Below are positions 47,123 through 59,590 of a stretch of 64,000 nucleotides of DNA, piece after piece. The position numbers and the translations under genes were made by a program. Source of the stretch: Ehretia macrophylla (Eukaryota > Streptophyta > Magnoliopsida > Boraginales > Ehretiaceae). Numbering within the stretch: position 1 is the first letter of the stretch; each line of letters begins with the position of its first letter. The notes beneath the pieces are model-generated. The model did no database searches, had not been told where the DNA came from, and was given only the letters and a program-made list of their open reading frames with translations. Location: positions 11,799,762 through 11,863,761 of the forward strand of contig CM075783.1 of the NCBI GenBank assembly GCA_037974665.1, given 5' to 3'.

Positions 47123-49808
47123 TGTGACACCCGAAAATTTCATCACATCTTTCAAACAACTATTGCATATCTACTTGAGCATTTTTATGTGCATTTCTTT
47201 TCTTGCTTAACTGTTTTATTTAGAGGGTATTATTCATAAGAAATTTGACTGTCTTAAATGCTCGATTTAATATTTTTCCTAGACAACATGACTTATAAAA
47301 GGAATCAGAAACTTGTAGTTTTGGACTTTAGAGGCCGGGAACTTGCATTTGGAAAATGATTTGTGCCTCGTGTGAATAGTGTTTTGTAGGTAAAACACTA
47401 GTTTTAAACTAGCTAACATTTAAGTGAAGTTTTATGATTAGTTGACTTTAGTATTGTGCCTTTGAATAAAAAAATAAAACACCACACACATAATATATTT
47501 TCATAATACTACACCTATCATTCATAAGCTAACAAAACAAAAGTAAAATTTCCCCTTGTGTCTCTTGGAGCCCGTCGGCCTTGAGGAGGAAAGGAGAAGA
47601 ATTTTACAACTTCAAATCTTCTTGTTGTGCATATCTAAGCTAGTATCAAGGGTTTTCCAGCTTCCTAGAACAACTACTAACATCCAACAACTTCATGGTG
47701 AGCGAGTTTTGCATTTTCTTGATGATTAAAGTTTATGTTCAAATTTCAACTTTTCTTGAATTGTTATTATTGGTCTATATTATGCTTAAATATTGCTTCA
47801 GATATCTCTTACTGTTATATATACCTTGATTGAGTTGTGTAGTAGATATTTCCATGGTTGAAGCTTGAGATCACAAAAGAGATGACGAATAATAACGAAT
47901 TTTATAGTTTTGATGTAACGTGCTATTTAGAGTGAATTTATACTTCCTTTAGGTGATCTAAACATTAATAGAACTAGTTGAAAGCTCACGTGAAGTCGAA
48001 TTGCTCGAACTTGAGTTAAAATGCAAAATTGGCTAACTTTTAAAGGGGAGTTTTTCATGAAACATAATCCGGGCATATTTGGGCTTTAAATTAGGTATCC
48101 TTGGGGCATGGAATCACTTTTGGTTCTTTTGTTGCGTTAAATTGGGGTCCAAATAGGGTAGGTGGAGTTAAAACTCACTCGGGGTCTTCCCAAGCTTTCG
48201 TCTCCAAAGCGGGTTTTCAGGGCCTTGGTAGGTAATGAATGGTTGATAGATTTGGGGCTTTGAATTTCGTTTAGAAGAAAAATTGTGTGGTTATAAAAGG
48301 TGAAAATGTGAGATTTGGTTGCTTTAATGCTTGTATGAGCTTGTAGTTGTTTGTTATGTGTCTATATGCATGTCTAATGTAGATTTAAGCTATATGTAGA
48401 GTTTCGTAGAAAATGTGTTGATAACCCCTTTGTGCACCTATATAGTTATTCTCATGTTTAATGTTTATATATTGTTAGGATGTTCATATTGCTTGTATTT
48501 AGTGTTGCATGATTGAAGTTATGCTTAAAACTTGTACACTCGACTACTAGAATGGTTACTTGGAACAAATGTTAAGTTTAAGCACATAAGGTGGCATTTT
48601 GTTAAAGACATAATTTTAATCGGTATTATATGCTAAATGAGTGAGACTATAAGTTAGCTAACCTAGAGGAATAATTAATAAATATTGTAGTTAAGGAATA
48701 ATTGAAGTAATGTTTGGTCTTAGGTACAAGGTGATTAAGAGTGATGTGAATACAATTTTGTATCTTGGAGCTCGGTAAAGGTGAGAGAGTCTTCATCTCT
48801 TCTGTGCATCTTAACTTGATTTATTGTTTTTAAATTGAATTATTTAGTAATTGTTAAAGTTTATATGTATTATTTTACTTGCTATTTTGTGTCTTTTTGT
48901 ATTATTGTGACTAATTGCGAGGCGGTCTACTTTGTCGTCCCTCTTATGTGTTATTTGATGATCTTGGTTCTCGTGGACTTGATTCGAGGTTGTGCAATCT
49001 TTTCGGACATGATAGCGTCGAGAAACACGGGCGGCATCGGGCTTGCCATGCTCCCTCGACTACCATGGTGCCTATTCCCTTTCTCTCGCTGAGTATACTC
49101 TACTACCCCAGAGACGTGGTTCACCTTGCTGGGCATATGGACTTAAGGGTTTGGGTACATCCGAGGTACCCCATTTTGGAGGAATAAGGGTTTGCCGGCA
49201 CTTGCTTGAAGATCTTGGCTCGTGGCTCATGATTGAAGACACCGTGGAACCGTATTCTTTTTTATACGTGGTTAAATACTTGTCTAATATTTTTGTTATT
49301 TTGTGTTGTATATGATATAATCATTGTTGCATCTCATGAAAGCATTCCTCAGTATGTTGCATCACCTCCTTCACTGAGTATACATGTTGTATACTCACCC
49401 TCGTTTCTAACACCTTTCAGGATCAGTGCTATCAGAGGTAGAAAAGAAGGCTCGGGAGTTTCCTGTTGATTATGATGGCTTACATGGATTGTCATTGAAT
49501 TCAATTTTGTAATTGTAAAGTTAAGTTTAGAATATATTGATAGTTATGAATGGCTTGTAATGTTGTATTAACTTGTAATCTTTCCTTTATTGTCTAGTTG
49601 ACTTGCATGCGTGTAAGAATGAAATGGATTGAGGTTGTGGATTATGGTCTTGTAATTGTATGTTGATGTTTGCAGGTTTCTAGATAGTCCTATATATAGG
49701 GGAGACTCTGTCCGTTTTTTCCTAAATTTCGTGTCCGGGTTTTGGAATTGGATAGAGAATAACAAGATTAATAATAGTCCCGATTCCGTGAGGGATCGGG
49801 GTGTTACA
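47123..49808 (+). repeat. LTR3 of the array
   Basis: 2,686 bp, TGTGACACCCG to GGGGTGTTACA, followed by TGGGT. The 110-codon frame present in LTR1 and LTR2 is frameshifted here. Confidence 0.9.
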
Positions 49809-49813
49809 TGGGT

Positions 49814-50341
49814 ATTAAAGTGTTGCACATTTTACTCTTCATATCTGTATTTAATGCAATTCATTGAAGAGATTGAATTCAAGCTTTATTTTTCTTCATC
49901 ATGGGCAACTCCAATCGATTCCTTTGTTCCAATAGTCTGAGGATTAATGGCCATTACTCCCACGTTCTTACTGGTCATTCATGAGTGGAATTTATAAAGA
50001 TCAGCCTTGCATTGCCTATACGTAGCAGGCCATTTCGCATTGCATAATATGTTTTTTCACAAATTTATAGGATTGTTTTTGCATAGCATAATATAACAGA
50101 GACTTCAGCCATTGTGAGTTCGCTTGCTTTTGTAATTTACAGTACTTCTATTACGGAATGTAATACCATTGTACCTTGGAAAGTTAGTGCTATCGAGTCG
50201 TAAGCACCTTAGCGGAGTATTATAACCTTAAGGACACGAGTTAAACTCGAGCCTCAGTTTGTATGTTTCATTATAAATATATTACTTTACTGTTCTTTAA
50301 TTTTCTATCCTCTGCGCAAATTAATCTACTATTCGCTAACA
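49814..50341 (+). repeat. Right half of the solo LTR
   Basis: Continuation of 36560-36983. It holds a TATA-like 'cattataaatatatt' near 50270 and ends 'ctattcgctaaca', followed by the LINE-derived ccttt. Confidence 0.6.
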
Positions 50342-50905
50342 CCTTTATTACTTGGTTACTGTGGAAAGATTGGCTCCCTACTAGATCAAGACTACTTTCA
50401 TGGGGTTTGAACATCAATGCTAACTATGTATTCTGTCACAATGGAATTGAAAATAGTGAACACTTATTCTTTGGTTGCTCCTTTTTTAAAAGGATTTGGA
50501 AGATTAGATGGAAGAACTCTAGAGGCCCTAAAAACCTTCGTGATTGGGAGGATTTTTGTGCCTAGCTTATGCGACATTGTGGTTGAACAACTTCCATATT
50601 TTACTTATCGAACTCTTCTAGAATTCTTTTGTCTATCATATATGGAAAGAGCGCAACAGAAGGATTTTTGCTAATGAGGCATTGACCGAGGAACAACTCT
50701 TCAACTCAATTAGATTTGATGTTAAAACTAAATTGTACATGGTAAAGAAAGTGATAAACATCCTTTTGAATAGAGCTATTTGCAAATCATAGATGGTTGA
50801 TGGAAGTATTGTTAGTTAGAACATCTATGTTCTGATTGTAACTACTCTTGTACTTTTCTTTTGCAATCAATGAATTTCTTTGCTGACTTAGCAAAAAAAA
50901 AAAAA
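50342..50905 (+). pseudogene. LINE ORF2 C-terminus (zf-RVT) and poly(A) tail
   Basis: Restarts where 28618 stopped: TWLLWKDWLPTRSRLLSWGL, FCHNGIENSEHLFFGC and WKIRW are the zinc-binding RVT motif. After a frameshift near 50555 the sequence reads WKERNRRIFANEALTEEQL and DVKTKLYMVKKV, a typical LINE end. The 3' UTR ends in a run of 13 A at 50893-50905. This shows that the three LINE pieces are one insertion on the plus strand. Confidence 0.88.
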
Positions 50906-53900
50906 GATTATTATGCCAAGGTATGTCTTTTTTCTATGTTTGATCATAAAAAATTAGTTTTTTTTCGAAGCTTGAATGATTAAAGATAGGATTTTTTATA
51001 ATAATTTATAGGTTTCAGCATATGGATGTGGTGTTTTATGTAGTTTTTTAGGGTTTAGAAGTACAAAGATTTTAGGGGGTTATATATATATAAAATACTT
51101 GACCCGCTTCTGAATCTCCTTGACATCTGCTAGAAAATATTCATTTATGATAAACCTATTTTTTGATGGTTGTTGGTAGAAAAGCTTTTGGTGTAGAGCT
51201 CAATAATTTATTAGATGAATCTTTATCATGAGTTTGTACTGATTGATGGATAAGTTGGTTGTTAAAGAAGTTAAATAATAGCAGTTGTCTAAAGAAGTGT
51301 TCGTTGGCATCTTTTAAGTAACAGCTCTTAGGTAATGGTGATAGATCCTAACTATAAAGATGCAAGAGATACGCATCTAACTACGAAAAATCTTTTTACT
51401 TATTCAAAGTGAGAAATATAGCGCGCTAAATATTTGATTTGGTGGTATGATTCTCGCTTTAGTAACGAGAGGTTTTAATATCGAGTTTTGGATTCAGCTT
51501 GTAAAAGTAAAAAGATGTTTATACCTTTTGTGTTGTACTAACCAAATGAATTTTCATCCCTTTCTGTGTAATTTCATAGTTTGTTCTAGTTCATTTACTG
51601 CCAACAAACTTTTGTTTTCTTTGATTGATTAAGTATAGAAATTAAGATGTCCATTTAGCTTGCTGTTTGAATAGCTGAAAGTTTGAAACTTTTTGTGATT
51701 ATGATAATGGATTTTGAGGTCCGATCTGAAAATAGCCAACAGGGGTTCTTTTGATAGAGTTAATTGAGCTGTAGATTTTGGGTTTCGAAGTGATATACAT
51801 GGTGAAAATTTTGCAATGGGGTAGATGAGAAATTTCTTGTCTAATTTCAAGTTGGAAGTGAGGGATAAGAGAATGCATTAAGTTATCGTTGTTGCATATA
51901 TAAGAGGTGTTGCATTTGATTGGCCAATAGTTTTACTCAGTTCAGGGTCGTGGTTTAGTAGCACTTGAACAATTGCTGCAATAAATGGAAACATAGTTAA
52001 TAATGAAGCAATTTGATAAGGCTTCACGCTACAGACATTTAAATTCCTCTAAAAGTGCATGTAAAAGAAAGAAATCAAAGCAAGCAAGGTATTAGAACTA
52101 CAACAAAAGCCACTATTCTAATCAATTACTATTGTCAGGTTATATTGTTCTTCTGGTACACAACAAGCCTAAAGAATAGATTTCGCAGACTTTGAATGCG
52201 ATCTTTAGAAGGAAGTAGATGGTCAAAGTCATTTTCTTGGATCTTAGTTTCTTGTAAAACAGAGAAAGGGTAATGCTCACAATTTCCACACCCAAGAAGT
52301 TGATTCTCTTTCTAACCTTAATCCTACAATGTATATCCTCATTCTCGCTTCCAAACAATTTGTAGTTATGATCTTTCTTAAACATATGATTACTACATTA
52401 TTATTGTCATATTCTTTATTTCTATATTCAAATCTCATCAAGATATTACAGACACCTTGGAAATTGAAATACTCAAAGACTCGATACAAGTAACTAAACT
52501 GTGTTCAGCTCTAAAGTTTGTTCATCAAAAGACAAACAAGGTAACTATTTTGGTACAAATTAAAGCTATATTTTGTTCATTATGTTTAAATCAACATTTC
52601 AATTTATTTATATGTTTTGGATCGCCATGCCTATGAAGTGTACTATTCTTTTCCTATATCTTTCTTCTCATTATTTATTATTAGTAAATTCCTTATATTT
52701 GGGAAAAAATCCAATTTAGTCTCTGAGATTTAGCATAAAGGTCAAACAAGTCCTTGTGCTTTGGAAAAATATGACTTTATAGGGACCTGTTTGGTCTTTA
52801 TGCTAAACCTCAGCGACTAAATTGACTTTTCCCCTATTATCTAATTTTAATTATTCGTTCCCTATGTATAGTTTCTCATTATCTATCTTTGTTATTGATG
52901 AATCTCTTATATTGCTAGAAGAATTTAATTTTTCATGCATCGTTATTTGCTTTATATCAGTGTTGATATAAATTTTATTATATTGTTTAATGTAACTTTG
53001 TTTTCAAAGATGTTACATGTTCTTGTGATCTCATCATAATTCATACTTTTCTAACTTTCTTAAAAGGATAACCACAATAAACAATGAAAATAGAAATTTA
53101 ACTTCCTGATGGCCTAAGAGAAAACGTTATTCTAAACTGGCATGTGAACAAAAAGATAACATCCATAAAAGAAGGCGAGAAAGATATGTTTCGCTATCCA
53201 TAGAAAAAAAAAAAACACGAACTTTGTTTGCGACAAACTGCAAAAAGTAAACAAGCGTGAGTTCAAAATTCTATTCCTTATATTTGAAAGACGGTATATA
53301 AATTTTTATTTGCCTCTTCTTTCATCCTATATTAGGAAATCGACCATTGTTATTTCTTATTTACTACAAGATTCTCTTCGTTTTTATTTAGTCCTAGGTT
53401 TAAATCAGATAGTGCAACTAAAATCCAACCTATAAGTGTCATTTCACATTTATAGATCAAACTTTTATAATAAGATCAATAATATAAAGCTTGAATTTTG
53501 TTCTTTTTTAACTTTCTGTAGAAATATTATATAAGTTTTTAGCTTTTAGTGCTTTGATATTTTTAATGGATCAAATTTGGGTTTATTTATGTTTTTGTTC
53601 TTACTTATAGGTTTTCAGTGTTCTTTCCATGAGGGAAATTTTTTCAACTTCTGCGAAGCGAGTCTTGTGTAAAGTTATTGCCGTGTAACTCTGTGACCGT
53701 TTAAGTGGTGGAACAATTTGTTGTCGTTATGCAAGATTAGTCTGCATACAATAGGATTGAAGTGATTCTTCCCCTTGCCCTGACCCTACATAGCAAGAGC
53801 ATCATGCCCTTTGTCTTTTTTGTTTATCTTTTCTCACCGAATAAATACTGTGAATTGGTGACATAAAGTTCTAGCAGACTTAGTTGCTTTAGTTTCATGG

Positions 53901-54006
53901 TATTGATTGCATATTGGTCAATTTTCCTCTAGCTTCTATATTTGAAGATTACAGTATTATTCTTTATATTTTGAAGGGTTACTGATGCAATTTACTATAC
54001 TAACAG
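50906..54006. other. AT-rich stretch upstream of the VHS exon fragments
   Basis: About 3.1 kb without a supportable gene. It is probably intron-like and transposon-derived sequence of the Helitron-like segment that ends at 54884. One MITE is embedded (52701-52834). Confidence 0.5.
52701..52834. mobile_element. 134 bp palindromic MITE
   Basis: The left arm GGGAAAAAATCCAATTTAG continues TCTCTGAGATTTAGCATAAAG. The reverse complement of the right arm reads GGGGAAAAGTCAATTTAG then TCGCTGAGGTTTAGCATAAAG. The arms make up nearly the whole element. Confidence 0.8.
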
Positions 54007-54525
54007 GTTAGGGAAAGACGTTGTGAAGGCTGTGAAGAAAACACTGCAACAGAAGAACCCCGAAGTTCAACTACTTGCTTTGACGGTAAATCATTTCCTA
54101 TTACTTCTCCATTTGTCAAGTTGGAAAGTTAACAAATTGTTGAGAATAATGAATTTCACTTGCTTTATGTCACGATGGTCTGCTAACTCTACTTCTTCAT
54201 GATTTCTTAACACTTTGCCTATGACTACTTTAGCTGCTGGAAACGAAGGTGAGTGTCGATTATGTGCATTTTCAAATTGCTGAAAGAAATATACTTCAGA
54301 AGATGATCAAAATTAAGAAAAAGTTATTTTCCTCTCCGTATCTCATTTCATGATATTTATGCGAGATTCTATTTTTTAACCATACAACTGCTTTCCATAA
54401 AGGGCAGTGATTTGTTTGCCAATATTTTTACACGGAAATCTGGATGCCTTTGCAGATAGATATGCATGTGAGAGAGAAAATCTAGACATTCTTGGCAAAG
54501 GCGTTTGGTGGCACTGGAGGAAAAT
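54007..54525 (+). pseudogene. TOM1-like (TOL) gene fragment: three VHS-domain exons
   Basis: Exon a, 54007-54085: GKDVVKAVKKTLQQKNPEV and QLLALT, between 'taacag' and 'gtaaat'. Exon b, 54234 to about 54322: LLETKVSVDYVHFQIAERNI and LQKMIKIK. Exon c, 54456 to about 54525: IDMHVREKI, a stop, then a decayed FGGTGGKY. Together they are the middle of a VHS domain as found in plant TOM1-like ubiquitin-binding sorting proteins, which act at endosomes. Splice sites are kept for exon a. The VKNCG turn is damaged in exon b, and exon c has a stop and small indels. The first exon and all exons after VHS are missing. It lies just upstream of a Helitron-like end, so capture is likely. Confidence 0.82.
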
Positions 54526-54559
54526 ATTTTCAATATATATCTTCTCATTATTTATTTTT

Positions 54560-54884
54560 GTTATTGGTGAATTCCTTATCAGAAGTCATCTTACTCTTTT
54601 TTACTACTTTTCACAATGTTATGTTGTGGATTTACTTGTCTTTTTTTGTCATAATTATATTATGGATTTAAAATTATATTTTTTACCATTTAATTTCAAT
54701 TCATCGATTCAAGTTGATTTTCATTATATGAAATTTTATAATATTCTTTTCAATTGTTTTAAAACTGTAATCATAATTAAAAAGCTTACAACTAACAATG
54801 TATATTCTCATTTAATAATTTTATTTACGATATTTTCTTAATGTACATTGGGTTTGGCCTATGCATAGGGCAGGCTGAACTAGT
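54560..54884 (+). mobile_element. Helitron-like 3' end
   Basis: AT-rich sequence related to 9420-9645 and 18090-18307, ending with the hairpin GGCCTATGCATAGGGC (54856-54871), an 8 nt spacer and CTAGT (54880-54884). A short GC hairpin 8-12 nt before CTRRT is the Helitron 3' hallmark. The next base is A, whereas Helitrons normally have T after CTRRT, so the assignment is provisional. The 5' end (TC) was not located. Confidence 0.55.
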
Positions 54885-55490
54885 ATAATACTAAAAGTTT
54901 GTCAAAATCATATTCAATTATTTGATTAATTGATGATATTGACAAGAAATTTGATACCCCTTTAAGTGTCGCATGTTTCATGTACTATCTCAAATATGTG
55001 TGGCTGCCATTTAATAATCTAAAAAGACTGTTTGCGAAATGAATTGTAAATGATTATCGTTTACAAATAATTATCGACATGTGTCTAGTGCTTGAATTTT
55101 ACCGGACGCGTTGAACTCATGCACCAGACATGGCGGTGATCGTTGTCAACCATTAAAGTAAGAGAGGTTATATATTATTATATATTTGTTGATGCAAAAT
55201 GCGACTGTTTGTAATTCTTACTTATTGAAAAATGTTCAACACGGCCTAACAAATGTCAGACCGTGAGTGTGGAGTGAGCTCCACTTATGTGTGGAACCCA
55301 CCCCTAGTCCATGAGACCGTGTTTAATAATTTCCCCTTTAATGAGAGATTGCAAAAGACGAGACAATGTCAAATAGTACATCAAATGAGAGGGAAAAACG
55401 AATTCTTCGTATTGTCTAATGGTATTTCTTGATTTCTCAAACACAAAAGATGATTATTGTTGAATTGATAAGTAGGATCAAATAAACAAC
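54885..55490 (+). repeat. Repeat shared with 9646-9690 and 11466-12125
   Basis: After CTAGT both loci read 'ataatactaaaa' and 'tcatattcaattatttgat', and then the segment described at 11466. Here it is uninterrupted until the CACTA element begins. Confidence 0.65.
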
Positions 55491-55499
55491 AAAAAAAGG

Positions 55500-56035
55500 G
55501 TCAATGGCGGCAGTTTTTAAGCTTTTTGACAGCGGTTTTAAGTGTCGCCATTAATATTACCGGCACTTTATAAAGCACCAACCAAGCGTCGTTTTGGAAG
55601 GCGTCGTCTTAGAGCTATGTCAATGGATAGAAAAGCGTTGGAATGTACTTGCTTTTGTGGAACTTTTTAGAAACCGTCGTTGTATGTCAATGGACTTATG
55701 CCAACAGTTCTGTAAAATCGTCGGTGTAGGTCATCGCACTTATAGAGGCGGTTCCTTAAAACCGTCGACATAAATTAGTTTTCATTGTCGACACTAATTC
55801 AAAACTGTCGACGTACATTATTTTTCATGGGCGACACTTTTTAGGAACCGTCGACGTAGATCATTCATCAATCACAACACTTAACGAAACCGTCGACGTA
55901 GATTTTTTCCTTGCATGATGCTTTTTTGGACATCGTAGATCATTTCTCATGGTCAACGCTCTTTGAAACTGCCAGCATATATCATAGTCCATTGGCGACA
56001 CTCTTACATAACCGTTGACATAGATTTTTTCATAA
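55500..56035. repeat. CACTA subterminal repeats
   Basis: Diverged direct and inverted copies of a roughly 15-20 bp motif containing 'cgtcgacgtaga' or 'cgacact', spaced about 50 bp apart. These are the usual binding sites of TNPA-like proteins. Confidence 0.6.
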
Positions 56036-56333
56036 AAGCTAATACTAGCTAGCCAACATCAATATTGTTTATTTGTAGATTTTTATTGAATAAATTATTT
56101 TCATAAAAGTTCATACATTAAATTTCTTTTCCAAATTTGAAATGCATTTAACTATTCATAATATTATTAACAAGTAAACTTAAATTAATCAAAATCATAA
56201 ATCCAATCAATTTATCCCACAAAGCATCTCAAAATCATTATGAAATAAAGCATTTACATTCTAAAGACATTCGTTCATAAATGAAAATACAAAATGAAAA
56301 ATTCCCAATTATTATCACTAATGATATTAACTT

Positions 56334-58074
56334 GAAGAAGGACTAGCATCTTCACTTGAATCAGCTTCGGGATGCACACTTGAAATATTAAAAGCCTGTA
56401 AGAAAGATGATATTAAAGTGCATATTAATATATGAAAATATTAGAAAACAACTGATAAAATGAGTAATTAATTATTTGTAAGAGATGATATACCTGAGAA
56501 GGATTTGACAAAAAATAAATGTCAAACATTTGTTTCATACGATTTAACTCCTCTTCCATTATCTTCATATTCTTCCCATTTGTCTCCTCCATTTCTTTAA
56601 TCATTTTGTCCTTTACCACCATCTCATTCTTCATTTGTTCAATGTTTCTTTTTAACTCATGAACTTTAGCTGAGTTTTTAGTGGGACGTGTTCTACAGGA
56701 GCCATAAACTTAAGATAGGGCAGGTCCCAATCCTAGACCTTTAATACATCCCGGATGTTCTTTACCTAAAACATCGAGAAAAGCTTCTTCTTGCAAGTCA
56801 AAACTCTCTGATATAGAGCCATTTGATTCGTCAATCTTTTCCCTAATTTTTTTCTTTACGGCTACCTATAAACAAAATTATAATCAATTATTAAATGAGC
56901 AATGCAACATAATAATTGAAAAAATTTACAAGTATATACTAATCTTTATAAAGTACCACAATATTTGACAAGCCATTATCCATGCCGCCTAATTTTTGAG
57001 TACGTGATTCTTCAAAAAACTTTAAAGGACCAACTGGATCATTTTTTTTTCTCCTGTATAGAAAATTGAAATATCATGATAATGTCTAAGATATAAACAG
57101 ATCAAGTCTTTTTAAGCATATACCACCAACAAAAGAGAGTCATAAAGTACCATTTGACGCTTCTTTCTAGTATAACCCATTCTTCCAGTAGTATGATATA
57201 TTGTTAGGTAGCCACGAGCTTTTTTTCCGCTTCTTCAAGTTTCTACAATATTTCCAAAAGAGTGAAAGCCAAAAATTCAAAAAAGTTTATAAATCTATAT
57301 GTATGCATGCATTATTAACATACAGGTAAATGCCTTTATTACCTTCCCCTTAGGCGACATGAAATAATGAACCAAGTACTTCTAAGCATTTTGAGACACT
57401 TGATGTGGCTTGTTTCTAACATTCTCCTCCTCCGACTTATTTGCATAAAAGTATCCTGACTTAAGTTCCCCTTTGTATTCCTTCCATTTTTTATTAATTG
57501 ATTGAAGAACAATTCTTTCCATATCATTTTTTGGAATATCAAAAGAAAACTTTGTCTGAAATAAAGAGATAATAATTTTAAAAACTCACATACAAACAAT
57601 TAGTTTAATTATAAATAAATAAATAATGAACAACCTCAACTAGTTCTATCATGGTAGCATTGCATGTATCAGGCACACGTCTCCAATCATCATAGGTTAA
57701 AGGGCAAAGATCCATATTCCTTGCTATAGTACCTAAATAGCTTTGTAAACTAGCTAATGCCTCACATTCAGGTTGGTTGTGCTTATTGCACTCAATAGGA
57801 ATTATCATGTCATTCGGTAGTGTCTGAATGTCAATGCATTTTGTTGGACCTATTTTTTTTTTCGTGCTCGAGAACATTCTGACATAGATTAGATAAATTA
57901 AGAACTTGTAAAAGATACATACAAATAAATTTAGTGATAATAAATATTGTTACCAGATTCCAAGATGGGGTCTCTAGGAACATAATCATTTTAGGACCTT
58001 TCATCAGCAGATTCAATTTCATCCTAAATGCTGCATTTTGAGACGGCGTACAAAGCTTTCTTGGATTTTCCCAT
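56334..58074 (-). pseudogene. CACTA TNPA-like protein gene (Transposase_24 family)
   Basis: A multi-exon minus-strand gene. Clear exons are 58074-57954 (MGKSKKALYAVSKCS), 57878-57635 (GPTKCIDIQTLPNDM, LGTIARNMDLCPLTYDDWR) and 57555-57343 (KFSFDIPKNDMERIVLQSI, KKWKEYKGELK). Further ones lie near 57243-57174 (YHTTGRMGYTRKK), 57053-56940 (DPVGPLKFFEESRTQKLGG), 56870-56488 (HPGCIKGLGLGPALS, then an E/K/M-rich coiled coil) and 56399-56334 (ending ASPSSS-stop). This order fits the Ptta/En/Spm Transposase_24 family, which binds subterminal repeats. Decay: stops in exon 1 and after VSQNA and GPALS, and probably one base missing in an A run near 57220. Confidence 0.78.
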
Positions 58075-58085
58075 ATTTTTTTCAA

Positions 58086-59305
58086 CTGTGATAGGAACTT
58101 TTTAATAACAATATTATATTTTCCTTGTGTAATCTAAGGACTTCATATTTGCAAAGCACACAGGGAAGCATGTGTTCATTGGTGGCTGGACTAAATGTCA
58201 CAGTTATCACAAGACTAATGTCTAGTAGTAATAAGATTCTTAACGAGCTGCAGAAAACATAACAAAATATAATTGGAGACTAAAGTAAGAAGTTTCAATT
58301 CAACAACAATGTTTCCTTTCTATATGAAGGTATGATGTATGATCATCTATGACTTACTCTCGAAGATAAGCAAACAAAAACAAAGATTGGGAATAACATT
58401 TATAGTTGATGCTTCCTTGAACCAAATACACAATGTATCCATTCAATGCAAGATCGAATTAACACTCAACACAAAAAGTAATCACGTAATGCAACCTTAT
58501 AGATGCATGCATCAAACTAGATCACTATATATATATATTATATGTAGTGTGCAAACTTATAATTCTTCATCTAATATTTTGTCCAGTTCCTCAACTTAGC
58601 TTTAATCCTTCCAATTACGTTTCAAGCCTTATTAATTTTATACAAAAACTATTATTAAAAGTAAACACTACCCATTGAGCCATAATTCAAATGCCAACAT
58701 AACCCAAATCCACACTCAATCAGGATTCAAATCCCTCATGTATAGTTAATAATATGCAGCAATTTTAACCCAAATCCTATTCTCTACACATAGTTGGGAA
58801 TCTCATGTAATATCTCTATCATACTTCATCAGTATATAAAGCACAATATCAAAAAGTACAATATCAATCAACACATCGACTCCTAAAATAAAGAAAGAAC
58901 AATTAGTATATATATATTGAATCTTCCAACGTGTGAATAAGGATACTTTAACAAAATTATTAAAACTACTAATGGTTCAATAGCTGCAAGGATTTATAGG
59001 ATAAGAAACTTACCTGATAATTTTTTTATTTTTTATTTCCAAAGATTCACACAAAATCCAAAAGGCAGTGGAGAAAACAAAGATTGACTATGAGAAAATT
59101 AAATCTTAAGTTGATTGAAGAAGAGATACCAGAAGTTGGCCCTTTGGCGTTACCGTGGATGAAGACAACCGTAAAGGGAATTGTGGATTTGTGGAAACGT
59201 GATCGTGGTTTACAAGTTGGGGTGATATTATTTAAAGTGTTCTACTGGGATATATATGCGTCTTTTCTTTTGTGAGGAAATTTTGGGAATTGAAGATAAT
59301 TGTGG
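58086..59305. other. Non-coding interior of the CACTA element
   Basis: No further exon recognised. The 63-codon plus-strand frame at 59084-59275 has no family match I know. A short AT repeat lies near 58525-58540. Confidence 0.4.
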
Positions 59306-59310
59306 ACGGA

Positions 59311-59590
59311 CTCTAAAATTTAGGCGCCAATCCTGAAATTTTCACTTTTTTTTGTTGGTGATCATTTGAATTAGTTTTATATTTTTGCTTTGCATAAACG
59401 ATGACTTAATCTCTAAAATTTAGGTGGCAAGAACTTGAAAATTTCAGATTTTTTTTTTTGATAATTTGAATTCCTTTTACATTTTTTGCTTTAAATAAAT
59501 GACTCCATCTCTAAAAGTTAGGCGGCAAAATCTTGAAATTTTCATCCGTATCTTCTTTTTGGTGAAAATTTGATTTCTTTCTATTTTTTT
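59311..59590. repeat. Three tandem repeats of about 100 bp
   Basis: Units start 'ctctaaaa.ttaggcgg' at 59311, 59411 and 59509. Each runs 'cttgaaattttca', a T-rich tract, 'atttgaatt' and 'tttttgct'. They lie just inside the putative right end of the CACTA element, so they may be its subterminal repeats. Confidence 0.8.

Larger units (their letters stand above)
36984..49808 (+). mobile_element. Three-LTR, two-interior array of a non-coding chromovirus-like element
   Basis: Order: LTR1 (36984-39703), shortened interior (39704-40064), LTR2 (40065-46061, split by a solo LTR), interior (46062-47122), LTR3 (47123-49808). All on the plus strand. LTRs are about 2.7 kb, start TGTGA and end TTACA. The interior is about 1.06 kb with primer site TGGTATCAGAGC and a purine tract but no gag or pol, so it is a large non-autonomous derivative. 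The whole array has one target duplication, TGGGC (36979-36983) and TGGGT (49809-49813). One insertion expanded by unequal recombination explains this best. Confidence 0.85.

Noticed and set aside
59084..59275. 63-codon plus-strand frame with protein-like composition
   Set aside because: No splice context, no recognised family, and it lies in the interior of a CACTA element on the opposite strand.
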